This document shows positions 16,045-25,753 of a stretch of DNA of 64,000 bases, piece by piece. The DNA comes from Bacillota bacterium (lineage in GTDB: Bacteria; Bacillota; Bacilli; Paenibacillales; NBRC-103111). A program made the translations under genes and the position numbers. The stretch covers positions 310,001-374,000 of the forward strand of contig JAEWGW010000016.1 of assembly GCA_023388055.1 (NCBI GenBank), written 5' to 3'. Below the pieces are notes generated by a model, which worked only from the letters and a program-made list of their open reading frames with translations, was not told the origin of the DNA and searched no databases. The stretch's first letter is position 1. Each line of letters starts with the position of its first letter.

Positions 16045-16109
16045 CTCCATCATATGAAAAACACCCGGCCCATTACATTAGGGAACCGGGTGTTTTTCAT
16101 ATGATGGAG
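16045..16109. terminator. Perfect 24-base inverted repeat, bidirectional terminator
   Basis: The arms 16045-16068 and 16086-16109 are exact reverse complements around a 17-base spacer. Each arm holds AAAAA/TTTTT next to ACCCGG, so the structure can terminate both the abrB-like gene and the convergent small membrane protein gene. It is unusually long and perfect. Confidence 0.88.
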
Positions 16110-16114
16110 AGTGG

Positions 16115-16282
16115 TTAGCGTGCGCCGCCTCGTCTGCCCATGAACAGTGTGACCACAAACAGGATCAGGAACAGGAAGAAGAGGATTCGGGCGATATCCG
16201 CTGCCACATGGACAATGCCTACAAAGCCGAAAATACCTGCCACTACGGCAACTACCAGAAAGATCAGGGACCATCTCAACAT
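16115..16282 (-). CDS. DUF1328/YtjA-like small membrane protein
   Basis: A 55-residue protein that starts MLRWSLIFLVVAVVAGIFGF and ends MGRRGGAR. It has two membrane helices, about residues 4-24 and 29-48, matching the DUF1328 (YtjA) family of unknown function often linked to stress regulons. AAAGGATG precedes the ATG. It lies just downstream of the SDR gene, with a 24-base gap, and is convergent with the abrB-like gene. Confidence 0.85.
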   Translation of the reverse strand: MLRWSLIFLVVAVVAGIFGFVGIVHVAADIARILFFLFLILFVVTLFMGRRGGAR

Positions 16283-16306
16283 ACTTCATCATCCTTTCGC
16301 TGTTTT

Positions 16307-17131
16307 TTATCCTCGAATCAAGGATTCTGCACCGTCGATATAAATTTCGGTGCCAGTGACATGGGAGGCTTCGTCTGACGCCAGGAACAGCACCAGATTG
16401 GCCACCTCCCGGGGGGAACCGGGACCGTTGCGCAGAGGCTGGTCGCCGGCGGGGAATTCAACGGGAATCCGGATTTCCTCCACCTCCGGCAGTGTTTCTG
16501 TGCTTTCGTCAATATTGGTGGAGATGGCTCCAGGGCAAATCACATTCACCCGAATCCGGTATTGGGCCAGCTCCAGCGCAGCCATTTTGGCAAAGGCCAC
16601 CTGGCCCGCCTTGGTGGTGCTGTAGGTGCTGAAGCCGAAGTTGGAGAAAATCCGGTTTCCGTTGACCGAGCTGGTAATGATAATGCTGCCGCCTTGCTGC
16701 TTCAGATAGGGAATGGCATGTTTGACAGTGAGGAAGGTACCCTTCAGATTCACATCCACCGTTTTGCTCCATTCCTCCAGAGGCATGGATTCAATTGGGG
16801 AGAGAGTACCGTTGATACCCGCATTGGCAAACAGCACATGCAGCTTCCCTCCGAAGCGGTCGGTGCCTTCCTTGAAGGCTTTTTCGATTGCGGCTTCATC
16901 GGTAATATCCAAGGGCAGGGATACCGCTTCCCCGCCCCGGTCCCGGATGGCCTTCTCCACCTCGGCCAGCCGTTCCCCGTCCCGGTCTGCCAGCAAAAGA
17001 CGGGCGCCGTGCCTTGCCAATAGAAGAGCCGCAGAACGTCCGATGCCGGAGGCGGCTCCGGTAACCAGAGCCACCCGGCCTTTCAGACGGGCATTGCCGT
17101 CTGTTTTAATTTCCAAAGGATGCCCGGTCAT
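16307..17131 (-). CDS. Short-chain dehydrogenase/reductase
   Basis: A 274-residue classical SDR. TGAASGIG is the cofactor-binding loop, NAGING the conserved NAG, and SSVNGN with YSTTK the catalytic Ser, Tyr and Lys. The acidic DRD after the second strand suggests NAD preference. The ATG at 17131 has GGAG at a good distance; an in-frame GTG two codons earlier is too close to it. It overlaps the end of glgC by 26 bases, so it is coupled to glycogen genes, although no link to glycogen is known. Confidence 0.9.
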   Translation of the reverse strand: MTGHPLEIKTDGNARLKGRVALVTGAASGIGRSAALLLARHGARLLLADRDGERLAEVEKAIRDRGGEAVSLPLDITDEAAIEKAFKEGTDRFGGKLHVLFANAGINGTLSPIESMPLEEWSKTVDVNLKGTFLTVKHAIPYLKQQGGSIIITSSVNGNRIFSNFGFSTYSTTKAGQVAFAKMAALELAQYRIRVNVICPGAISTNIDESTETLPEVEEIRIPVEFPAGDQPLRNGPGSPREVANLVLFLASDEASHVTGTEIYIDGAESLIRG

Positions 17132-18290
17132 AACCACTCACTCCTTCGCGATAACCACGAGTATAGGCATTCCAGCTGCCTTGGAGCTCTTCCTGGGAAA
17201 CATTCCCGATTACACTGATTTGCTTGCGGGAGCCGCCGATGACAGCACCGTCCTCAATAATCGCTCCTTCGCCGATAATGGCATGGGAGATCAACACATT
17301 CTTGCCGATGACCGCATTGGGCATGATAATGCTGTCGGTGACCAGACTGTTCTTGCCGATCCATACACCGTTGGAAATAATTGAACGTCTGGCCCTTCCC
17401 TCCAGGTAGCAGTGCTGGTGGAGAAGAGAGGCGGAGCCCCGGTCATCCTCCATACGCAGCATTTCGTTCTGGAGAGTCAAGCTGCCGGCCACCCGCATCG
17501 GCCAGGAAGGGGGATTCAGCGTCAATTGGGCAGGGGAGCCCAACAGATCCATGTGGGTCCGCCAGAGAGTATCCACTGTGCCCACATCCTTCCAGTATCC
17601 CTCAAAGGGGAAGGCATATACCCCGGCATCCTCCTTGAGCAGCTTCGGGATAATGTCCTTACCGAAGTCATGGGAGGATTTCGGATCGGCGGCATCCTGG
17701 ATCAGCTGCTCCCGCAGCTCGGACCAGCGGAAGACATAAATGCCCATGGAAGCCAGATTGGATTCCGGACGGCGGGGTTTTTCCTGGAATGCCGTGATCC
17801 GGTGATCGGCGTCTACGGTCATAATCCCGAAGCGGCTTGCCTCCTCCAACGGTACCCGGATGACCGAGATGGTAGCAGAGGCTTTCCGCATGGTGTGGAA
17901 GCGTAGAATGTCACGGTAGTCCATGTGATAGATATGGTCGGCGGAGAGGATCAGCACATTCTCCGGGCGAAGCTTATCCAGGTAGGCGATGTTCTTATAA
18001 ATAGCGTCTGCTGTACCGGTATATCCTTCGTCCTGCTTCAAGCCGGCAGGGAGCATCGTGATGTTGGTGTTGTTGCTGCCCAGATGCTGGTGCAGGGTTT
18101 CCGCACGGTATTGGGTAAGCACCCCGATTTTGTCGATGCCTGCATTCAGGCAGTTGCTTAGCGGGAAATCGATCAGGCGGTATTGTCCGCCGAAGGAGAC
18201 TGCCGGTTTAGCGTGGGTTAAAGTCAGCGGACGCAGTCGTTTTCCTTCTCCACCCGCAAGCAGCATAGCGATGCAATTATTTGAATTCAT
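17106..18290 (-). CDS. glgC: GlgC, glucose-1-phosphate adenylyltransferase
   Basis: A 394-residue enzyme that makes ADP-glucose from glucose-1-phosphate and ATP. AMLLAGGEGKRLRPLT is the nucleotide loop, KPAVSFGGQYRLIDFPLSN the conserved substrate segment, and FEGYWKDVGT the active-site loop. Residues about 290-365 form a left-handed beta-helix. It is the catalytic partner expected for GlgD at the window start, yet it sits 16 kb away in an operon with a GH13 amylase. AAGGAGG precedes the ATG. Confidence 0.95.
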   Translation of the reverse strand: MNSNNCIAMLLAGGEGKRLRPLTLTHAKPAVSFGGQYRLIDFPLSNCLNAGIDKIGVLTQYRAETLHQHLGSNNTNITMLPAGLKQDEGYTGTADAIYKNIAYLDKLRPENVLILSADHIYHMDYRDILRFHTMRKASATISVIRVPLEEASRFGIMTVDADHRITAFQEKPRRPESNLASMGIYVFRWSELREQLIQDAADPKSSHDFGKDIIPKLLKEDAGVYAFPFEGYWKDVGTVDTLWRTHMDLLGSPAQLTLNPPSWPMRVAGSLTLQNEMLRMEDDRGSASLLHQHCYLEGRARRSIISNGVWIGKNSLVTDSIIMPNAVIGKNVLISHAIIGEGAIIEDGAVIGGSRKQISVIGNVSQEELQGSWNAYTRGYREGVSGYDRASFGN

Positions 18291-18367
18291 GATTGTTTCC
18301 TCCTTGTCGGGTTTGTTGTTGGCAGCCGCAAGCCGGCTGGGTCAGCATCCGTTCAATGGATCTATAA

Positions 18368-20134
18368 TTAACTCCCTTCAGGCTGCCAGGATCTATGTAT
18401 GACCCGAAAGCTGAAACTATCCAATGGGATGGTCATGTGACCGTCGGCTACGGGGACATCCTCTCCAGTCCAGGCATCCTTCCAGTCGTTGGTTTCCAGT
18501 GCAAGGGATACTTCCGCCGGTTCCTCGGAATGATTGATCCAGATGAGAGCGTGGGAGCCGTCGGTTACCCGTTCATAGACAATAGCGGGATTTCCGCCCT
18601 CCGCTTGAAGCATCCGGTAACGTCCGGTGCTTAAAGCAGGGATGTTGCGCCTCAGATGGATGAGGGTTTTGAAGAAATCCAGCAGCTCCTCATCCCGCAT
18701 ATCCGGATGCCATTCCATACACTTCCGGCAATCCGGATCGTCGCCGCCGGTCATGCCGTATTCATCGCCGTAAAAAATACAGGGAGTGCCGGGGTAGGTA
18801 AGCATGAACAGAAAAGCATGCTTCAGCTTGCGCTTGTCCTCAATCCGGCTGGCTACCCGGCCCGTATCATGGCTGCCCAGCAGATTAAAAAGGACCTCAT
18901 GAGCCTGCTCCGGATACCGTACGGATAAGCGGGCGACGGTTTCGGCAAAGCTTGCCCCGTCCAATGACTCGCCCTCAAAGTAATCCAGAATTCGTTTGCC
19001 CAAGGGATAGTTCATCGCAGAATCGAATTGGTCACCCTGCAGCCAGGGATTGGCATCCGTCCAGCATTCACCGACAATATAAGCCTCGGGATTAATGGAC
19101 TTGACCAGCCTTCGGAAATGCCGCCAGAACTCATGGTCAATTTCATTGGCCACGTCCAGCCTCCAGCCGTCAATTCCCGATTCCTCCATCCAATACCGGG
19201 TGACAGTGAGCAGATACTCCTGCACCTCAGGATGGGCCGTATTCAGCTTGGGCATATGTCCGAAGTTGCCGAAGGTATCATAGTTGGGCTGCCCGTCCTC
19301 TCCGCGAATCGGATAAGAATGAACATGGAACCAATCCTTGTAGGGAGACTTTTCTCCCCGGTTCAGCACATCCACGAATTGCTCCATGGCTTCACTGCAG
19401 TGGTTAAATACCGCATCCAGAACAACCTTGATTCCACGCTGGTGGCATTCGTCCACCAGTGCTTTCAGTTCCTTCTTGTCACCCAGATTGGGGTCAATCT
19501 GCTTGTAGTCGGAAATATCATATTTATGACAGGAAGGGGAGGAGAAGATGGGCGTTAAATACAAGGCGTTTACTCCCAATTCCTCCAGATAATCCAGCCG
19601 TTCGCGGATTCCCTTCAAATTTCCTCCGAAGGCCCCGTCCAACTGGGGCTCGTCCCCCCAATGGAGAAACTTCCCTTCCTCCTGAGACTCATCGTAATCG
19701 GAGGGAAGATTGAAACGGTCCGGCATAATCTGATAGAACACCGCTTTTTTGGCCCAATCAGGTACTTGAAAAACCTCGGATTCATGCAGGTACGGATATT
19801 CAAAATACATACCTGCATCGGACGGAGGGGAATCCGAAAATCCTACCTCTGAAAACCAACACTGTTCCTCTCCCTGCTGCAGCCGGAAAGCGTAGCACAT
19901 CCGTCTTTTGGACGGGATGACCGGGTAGAACCAATAATCAAACAGCGTGTCCGCTGCAATTTTCTCCATGGCGAATTCCTGTTGACCGGCTCCCCAGTCA
20001 TATTTGTCTCCTACATGTACGAAAACCTGCTCCGCATCATTTCGTTTGACACGCAGCCGGAGATGAACGGTTTCGTGATTGTAGGCATATGCCCAGCTTC
20101 CGCCTGCGGCATGATACACTGCTTCAGCCTGCAT
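18368..20134 (-). CDS. GH13 alpha-glycosidase (neopullulanase/maltogenic amylase type)
   Basis: A 588-residue enzyme with an N-terminal beta-sandwich (about 1-120), a TIM barrel and a C-terminal beta domain, as in cyclomaltodextrinase and neopullulanase. GWRLDVANEID holds the nucleophile Asp, YIVGECW the acid/base Glu, and LLGSHDTGR the third Asp. It lacks a signal peptide and so acts on intracellular maltodextrins or glycogen. AGGAGGTG before ATG 20134 fixes the start. It heads the glgC-SDR operon. Confidence 0.93.
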   Translation of the reverse strand: MQAEAVYHAAGGSWAYAYNHETVHLRLRVKRNDAEQVFVHVGDKYDWGAGQQEFAMEKIAADTLFDYWFYPVIPSKRRMCYAFRLQQGEEQCWFSEVGFSDSPPSDAGMYFEYPYLHESEVFQVPDWAKKAVFYQIMPDRFNLPSDYDESQEEGKFLHWGDEPQLDGAFGGNLKGIRERLDYLEELGVNALYLTPIFSSPSCHKYDISDYKQIDPNLGDKKELKALVDECHQRGIKVVLDAVFNHCSEAMEQFVDVLNRGEKSPYKDWFHVHSYPIRGEDGQPNYDTFGNFGHMPKLNTAHPEVQEYLLTVTRYWMEESGIDGWRLDVANEIDHEFWRHFRRLVKSINPEAYIVGECWTDANPWLQGDQFDSAMNYPLGKRILDYFEGESLDGASFAETVARLSVRYPEQAHEVLFNLLGSHDTGRVASRIEDKRKLKHAFLFMLTYPGTPCIFYGDEYGMTGGDDPDCRKCMEWHPDMRDEELLDFFKTLIHLRRNIPALSTGRYRMLQAEGGNPAIVYERVTDGSHALIWINHSEEPAEVSLALETNDWKDAWTGEDVPVADGHMTIPLDSFSFRVIHRSWQPEGS

Positions 20135-20384
20135 CCGCACACCTCCTCTCAAAAATAGCCATCATGGCTGCTCCTGCCCATGCATGACCTTGTGATAACT
20201 TATTAAACCTGGCCGGAGAAGAAGAAACAGGGAAAAAGCAAAAATTTAGCCACTGGTCCAAAAAACCTGTCCTCTTTCTAGACATGCTGCAAAAGGGTGA
20301 GCTATTATTAAGAGATAGATACCGTTTTCTTCGTTTTATATCATCGGTTATCAGAAACATCCGCTAATTAATGAGGTGAATGAT

Positions 20385-21539
20385 ATGCGTATTGCCATTG
20401 TGGACGATAATCTTATCAACCAAATGATCATCGAAAAAATATTGGACGGCGCCGGCTTCCTCAATCATGTTTCCTTTAATAATGCAGGGGAGCTGTTCTC
20501 TTACCTGGGGATGGAACAGCAGCAGGCAGACCGTGTGGAGGCTACACCCGACTTAATTCTGATGGATATGATGATGCCCGGTGTGGATGGGATCGAGGCT
20601 TGCCGGAGGATTCTGGGTGTAGAGAAGCTGAAGGATATTCCCATCATTATCGTGACAGCTCTGGGCGATTCCAATAAGCTGGCGGAGGCATTGGACGCAG
20701 GCGCTACAGACTATGTGGTGAAGCCGGTGAACAAGATCGAGCTTCTGGCCCGGATCCGGGTTGCCCTGCGTCTGCGGGCGGAGCTAAATTGGCATAAAGC
20801 CAAGGAGAGAGATATGTCTCTGGAGCTGGCGCTGGCCAAGCAGGTGCAGGAGAGCGTTCTGAGCAAACCCTTCGAGAAGGACAAGCTGCGGATTGAAGCC
20901 GTTTATCAGCCGTCCATGGTTTTGGCCGGGGATTTCTACTTCTGGCAGCAGCTGGATGATGGCAAATATGGCATCATACTGCTGGACATGATGGGACATG
21001 GTATTTCATCCTCTCTTATGTGTATGTATATCGCTTCGGCTCTTCAGGACGCCATGCAAAAGAATCCCGATCCCGTCGAGGTGGTCAGTCTGCTGAACAC
21101 CCACATGCTGCGTCTGCAGAACAAGGACAAGTGGGTGCGGTATTATTTTACCGCCATCTATTTGATTATGGATCCCCGCGCCCGCACCGTGGAATATGTG
21201 AATGCCGGCCACCCGGAGGGGCTTCTGCTGGCCGACGGTGAAGAGATGCACAGACTGCACTCCGGCGGATGTGCGGTGGGCTTCGATGATCCTATTCAGC
21301 TGGAGAAACGGACCATTCATTATAAGGAGCACATGAAGCTGCTGCTGTTTACGGACGGCTTTCTCGAAGCCTGCGGATCGGATTGGGACAGCTCCACGGA
21401 CAGCATTGCCGAATTGTTCCTCACCCGGCCGGAGCTGAGTGCGGCGGATTTGGCCGATAAGCTGATCGATGGGGGTAAATTGAATGAAAAGCGTGATGAT
21501 TATTGTCTTTTATCCATAGAGGCGGGCAAGCTGGCCTGA
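20385..21539 (+). CDS. Response regulator-PP2C phosphatase (RsbY/RsbP-like)
   Basis: A 384-residue protein. Residues 1-125 are a receiver domain with phosphoacceptor Asp61 (LMDMMMPGVDG) and the switch Lys in VVKPVNK. A short coiled linker leads to a SpoIIE/PP2C phosphatase at about 160-384 (LAGDFYFW, LLDMMGHG, NAGHPEGLLL, FTDGFLEA hold the metal-binding acids). This is the RsbY layout: in B. cereus RsbY dephosphorylates RsbV when its receiver is phosphorylated. GAGGTGA before ATG 20385 sets the start. It is followed by two hybrid kinases and, 7 kb on, by rsbV-rsbW-sigB. Confidence 0.88.
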   Translation: MRIAIVDDNLINQMIIEKILDGAGFLNHVSFNNAGELFSYLGMEQQQADRVEATPDLILMDMMMPGVDGIEACRRILGVEKLKDIPIIIVTALGDSNKLAEALDAGATDYVVKPVNKIELLARIRVALRLRAELNWHKAKERDMSLELALAKQVQESVLSKPFEKDKLRIEAVYQPSMVLAGDFYFWQQLDDGKYGIILLDMMGHGISSSLMCMYIASALQDAMQKNPDPVEVVSLLNTHMLRLQNKDKWVRYYFTAIYLIMDPRARTVEYVNAGHPEGLLLADGEEMHRLHSGGCAVGFDDPIQLEKRTIHYKEHMKLLLFTDGFLEACGSDWDSSTDSIAELFLTRPELSAADLADKLIDGGKLNEKRDDYCLLSIEAGKLA

Positions 21540-21570
21540 CCAATCTAATTGTTTTTCGAAAGAAGGGAGT

Positions 21571-24420
21571 ATGGGCATGACCATACGCAATAAACTGCTC
21601 GCCGGCATGAGCATTCTGCTCATTGTAATGTTTTGCATCGCAGGCTTGGGAATGAACCGGTTGACCACGATGAACAAGGATATCGGGGCCACCTATGATG
21701 AGATGTATGCCAATGTGAAGGATAGTCAGCAGTTCCAGGTCATCACCAACGATATCGGCCGCAATCTGGTCAGTCTGCTGGTCAACAACCCCATCATGAC
21801 CCAGAGGGAAATTCTCGAGCGCCTGGCCGAGAATGACAGGGACATGCGCAAGCTGTTTGAGGATTCGCGGGCGAAGTATCAGGATGCCCAACAATCCCAG
21901 GTGACGGAGGAGGCCGTTGAGGCCATCACCCGTTACTTGAACTATAAGGATACGATTGTGAATTATGTCATGAACAACCGGCTGGATGATGCGGTGCTGC
22001 TCCGCAGCTCCGAAGGCCTGAAGCTTCAGCAGGAGATTCAGGAAAAGAACGATGCTTTGGGAGACTTCAACCAGAACCGGATGGACCTGGTGTTGAAGGA
22101 AGGGACCGAGGATAACCGCAAAACCCTCCAATATACCATCAGTCTGATGATTTTGGGACTGGTGCTGGTCCTTATGATTACATATTGGATTATTCAAAGC
22201 ATCTCCAAGGGCTTTAACCGTCTGTCCGCGCTGGTTCCCCGGACGGCTACGGATACTCTTGTTCCGGTAGAATTTACGGAGGATGGCGGGAAGGATGAAA
22301 TCAGCGAGGTTATCCGTTTATTCAACCGGCTGTTCCGGGACTTGTCCTTGCAGCGTGCCCGGGAGCAGGAATTCAACAAGAAGAATGAAGAGGAAGCCTG
22401 GCTGAAAACGCAGCTGAACAGCATCATGCTGATTCTTCAGGGCCGTACCGATCTAAAGGAGGTAGGCCAGGGTTTTGTGCGCCAAATCGCTCCTTTGGTG
22501 GACGCTGTCTATGGGGGCTTCTACATCTCTGATTCAGAGCAGCCCAAAGCGAGCATGTATACGCTGGTGGGAAGCTATGCCGTACAGCCGGGGGCAATCC
22601 GCAATGTATACCATCTGGGTCAAGGGCTTATCGGTCAATGCGCCGCGGACAACCGCTGGATCAGACTGCAGGAGCGCTCCGACAACCCGGTCCGTATTGA
22701 GCTTTCGCCAGGGGAGCTGACTTTAAGCGAGGTTCTGATCATTCCTTTTTCCTATGAGGGCAATGTGATGGCCGTTCTGGAAATTGGCTCTGTGCATCCG
22801 TTTTCCCCGCTGCATGTAGCATTGCTTGAGCAGGTTACACAAAATGTGGGAACGGTGCTTAACAGCATTATGGGACGCATCCGCGTAGAAGAGCTGCTCC
22901 GCACCTCGCAAATATTGACGGAAGAATTGCAGACTCAATCCGAGGAGCTACTAACCCAGTCCGATGAACTCCGGGTGACCAATGAAAAGCTGGAGGAGCA
23001 GGCGGGAGCATTGAGGAAATCGGAGGAGTTGCTCCAGCAGCAGCAGGAGGAGCTTGCGGCAACGAACGAGGAGCTTACGCTGAAAACCACCCTTCTGGAG
23101 GAGCAGGTCCGTTTGGGGAGAGAGAAAAACATCGAAGTGGAGCGGGCCAACAAGGTTCTGGAGCATCAGGCGGTAGAGCTGGAGCTGGCTTCCCGGTACA
23201 AGTCCGAGTTCCTGGCCAATATGTCCCATGAGCTCCGGACTCCCTTGAACAGTATGATGATCCTGTCCCTGATGCTTCAGGAAAACAGAGAGGGCAATCT
23301 GACGGAGAAGCAGCGGGAATATGCCGCGGCCATTCACGGAGCCGGCGGCGACCTGCTGCGGCTCATTAATGATGTGCTGGATTTGTCCAAGGTGGAGGCA
23401 GGCCATATGGAGATTCATGTGGAGCCTCTGGAAATTAAAGAAATTGTACAGTATGTGGAAAGAAGCTTTATGCCGCTGTCCGTCCGCAAAGGAGTGGAGC
23501 TGGTTATCCGTACAGGCGAGGATCTGCCGGAGGTGATCAATACCGACTCCCAGCGCCTGATGCAGATCATCGGAAACCTGATGTCCAATGCCTTCAAGTT
23601 TACCTCCGACGGCAAGGTTACCTTCCGGCTGGAGCTAAGCGACGGCATGTGGCTGTTTATGATTGAGGATACCGGCATTGGCATTCCCGAAAACCAGCAG
23701 GAGGAGATCTTCCAGGCTTTCCGCCAGGCGGACGGAACCATCAGCCGCAATTTCGGCGGCACGGGGCTTGGCTTGTCCATCAGCCAGAAGCTGGCCAGAG
23801 CGCTGGGCGGCAATATAACCGTGACCAGCGGTATGGGCCAAGGAAGCACCTTTATTCTGTGGGTGCCGTTGATTGCGCCTAATGCTTCGGGTACCAAAAA
23901 TATCTTCCATCCCTTGGACCGTATCCAGGCCCAGGATCAGAGCATTGCGGACAATCGGTATCTGCTGGATAGAGCGGCTCCCATGGAGGCAGCTGTTTCG
24001 ATTTCCGGAGAAGAGGATAATGACTCCGTAACAGACTCTTATCTGCATAAGATTCTGATTGTGGATGATGACATCCGGAATGTCTTTGCCTTGTCTGTGG
24101 CTCTGGAGGATGCTGGCCTGCAGGTGGTCTTTGCCGAAAACGGCGTGGATGCTCTGGAAATGCTGGCTGCGGATCATCATGGCATTGACTTGGTGCTGAT
24201 GGATATTATGATGCCTCGGATGGACGGATACGAAGCGATCCGGGAAATCCGGAAGATACCCGAATTAACCGATTTGCCGATTATTGCCGTCACGGCCAAG
24301 GCCATGAAGGAGGATCAGCAGAGGTGTATGGATGCCGGCGCATCGGATTATTTGACGAAGCCTATCGATATCAACCGGCTGCTGTCGCTGTTGAAGGTTT
24401 GGCTGCATAAGGAGGAATGA
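21571..24420 (+). CDS. Hybrid sensor histidine kinase (TM-sensor-GAF-HK-REC, RsbK-like)
   Basis: A 949-residue membrane kinase. One helix at about 10-28 and a second at about 188-212 flank an outer CHASE3-like four-helix domain. A HAMP-like linker, a GAF domain (about 290-430) and a long coiled coil (about 435-545) follow. Next come HisKA with His553 (MSHELRTPLN), the ATPase (NLMSNAFKF, GIGIP, GTGLGLSI) and a receiver with Asp878 (LMDIMMPRMDG). It overlaps the next kinase by four bases (ATGA). It is a natural phosphodonor for the PP2C response regulator upstream. Confidence 0.92.
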   Translation: MGMTIRNKLLAGMSILLIVMFCIAGLGMNRLTTMNKDIGATYDEMYANVKDSQQFQVITNDIGRNLVSLLVNNPIMTQREILERLAENDRDMRKLFEDSRAKYQDAQQSQVTEEAVEAITRYLNYKDTIVNYVMNNRLDDAVLLRSSEGLKLQQEIQEKNDALGDFNQNRMDLVLKEGTEDNRKTLQYTISLMILGLVLVLMITYWIIQSISKGFNRLSALVPRTATDTLVPVEFTEDGGKDEISEVIRLFNRLFRDLSLQRAREQEFNKKNEEEAWLKTQLNSIMLILQGRTDLKEVGQGFVRQIAPLVDAVYGGFYISDSEQPKASMYTLVGSYAVQPGAIRNVYHLGQGLIGQCAADNRWIRLQERSDNPVRIELSPGELTLSEVLIIPFSYEGNVMAVLEIGSVHPFSPLHVALLEQVTQNVGTVLNSIMGRIRVEELLRTSQILTEELQTQSEELLTQSDELRVTNEKLEEQAGALRKSEELLQQQQEELAATNEELTLKTTLLEEQVRLGREKNIEVERANKVLEHQAVELELASRYKSEFLANMSHELRTPLNSMMILSLMLQENREGNLTEKQREYAAAIHGAGGDLLRLINDVLDLSKVEAGHMEIHVEPLEIKEIVQYVERSFMPLSVRKGVELVIRTGEDLPEVINTDSQRLMQIIGNLMSNAFKFTSDGKVTFRLELSDGMWLFMIEDTGIGIPENQQEEIFQAFRQADGTISRNFGGTGLGLSISQKLARALGGNITVTSGMGQGSTFILWVPLIAPNASGTKNIFHPLDRIQAQDQSIADNRYLLDRAAPMEAAVSISGEEDNDSVTDSYLHKILIVDDDIRNVFALSVALEDAGLQVVFAENGVDALEMLAADHHGIDLVLMDIMMPRMDGYEAIREIRKIPELTDLPIIAVTAKAMKEDQQRCMDAGASDYLTKPIDINRLLSLLKVWLHKEE

Positions 24421-25682
24421 AGGTGGAACCCGCGTCCCCTGTTCAAATACTGCTGGTGGATGACCACCCCGAAAATCTGCTTGCCCTGGAGGCTGTTCTT
24501 TCCGATGAAAGCTATCAGCTTGTGAAGGCCTCCTCCGGGCACGAAGCGCTGCGTAAGGTGCTTCAAGGCGACTTTGCCGTTATTGTGCTGGATGTGCATA
24601 TGCCCGATATGGACGGGCTGGAGACGGCTAAGTACATCAAGATGAGAGAGCGTTCCCGGGATACCCCCATCATCTTTATTACTGCTGCAGACCAGGACCC
24701 TGCGGTTTATTTTTCTGCGTATGCGCTGGGTGCTATTGATTATATCCGCAAGCCCTTTGTTCCGGAAATGCTGAAGTCCAAAATCGACGGTTTTGTCCGT
24801 CTGCACCGTTCAAATATGAAGCTGCAGCTGCAGAAGGAGCTGCTGCATCAGCAAACCATGGACCTGGAGAAGGCTAATATTGAGGTTCATGCGGCTTCCT
24901 TGGTGAAAACCCGCTTTTTGGCCACCATGAGCCATGAAATCCGCACACCGCTGAACGGTGTTATCGGTGTTGCTGATCTTCTGCTCGGGACACAGCTGGA
25001 CGATGAGCAGCGTATGTATGTGGAAACCATCAAAAGCAGCGGCGATTCGCTTCTCCGGATGCTGAACGATATTTTGGATTTTGCCAAAATGGAAACGGGT
25101 AAGCTGAATCTCTCCGATTCCCCCTTTGATCTCCATGCTACGGTAATGGAGACGATGGATTTGTTCCAGGCGAAGGCGAGGCTTAAGGGAGTAGAGCTGC
25201 TACTGAACCTTTCCCCGGAGGTGGACAATCTGGTCAGCGGGGATGAGGCGAGGCTGCGGCAGATTCTCATGAACCTTATTGGCAATGCGGTCAAGTTTAC
25301 CAATCAGGGCACGGTGTCCATCCTTATGCGGCCGTATACTGCTGCGAAACCTTCTGACGATATCTCCTCGCCTGTCCAATGGGTGGAGTTTGAGATTACC
25401 GACACGGGAGAGGGTATTCCTCCGGGCCGGGAGGAGGAGCTGTTCCGGCCGTTCACCCAGCTGTCCCCGTATATGACCCGCAATCATGACGGGACCGGCC
25501 TGGGCCTGTCCATCTGCAAGCTTCTGGTGGAGCTGATGGGCGGGAATATCCGCTTTGAGCATGCCGCCTCCGGCCAAGGGGCCACCTTTATTTTTACGGT
25601 TTGCCTGATGATTCCCCAAACGGGGACCTCTGTTTCGGACTCCAGGTTCACGGGTAATAGTCAAGTAAGAAGCGGTGGTTAA
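24417..25682 (+). CDS. Receiver-histidine kinase hybrid, soluble
   Basis: A 421-residue protein with reversed order. It has a receiver (about 8-130, Asp59 in VLDVHMPDMDG), a short coiled coil, HisKA with His173 (MSHEIRTPLNG) and the ATPase (NLIGNAVKF, GEGIPPG, GTGLGLSICK). It has no membrane segment and so takes its input from another phosphodonor, most simply the hybrid kinase upstream. The ATG lies in the ATGA overlap behind AAGGAGGA, so translation is coupled. Together with the two genes before it, it makes a three-protein phosphorelay. Confidence 0.9.
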   Translation: MKVEPASPVQILLVDDHPENLLALEAVLSDESYQLVKASSGHEALRKVLQGDFAVIVLDVHMPDMDGLETAKYIKMRERSRDTPIIFITAADQDPAVYFSAYALGAIDYIRKPFVPEMLKSKIDGFVRLHRSNMKLQLQKELLHQQTMDLEKANIEVHAASLVKTRFLATMSHEIRTPLNGVIGVADLLLGTQLDDEQRMYVETIKSSGDSLLRMLNDILDFAKMETGKLNLSDSPFDLHATVMETMDLFQAKARLKGVELLLNLSPEVDNLVSGDEARLRQILMNLIGNAVKFTNQGTVSILMRPYTAAKPSDDISSPVQWVEFEITDTGEGIPPGREEELFRPFTQLSPYMTRNHDGTGLGLSICKLLVELMGGNIRFEHAASGQGATFIFTVCLMIPQTGTSVSDSRFTGNSQVRSGG

Positions 25683-25753
25683 GAAAACAAGCCTACGCTT
25701 CCCGCTCCCCGGATAAGCTGTACGGGGTGCCCGCACATATAGGAGGGATTGTT

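Noticed and set aside
20300..20384. SigB promoter before the PP2C gene
   Set aside because: GTTTTC and GGTTAT are 16 bases apart and both boxes are weak matches.
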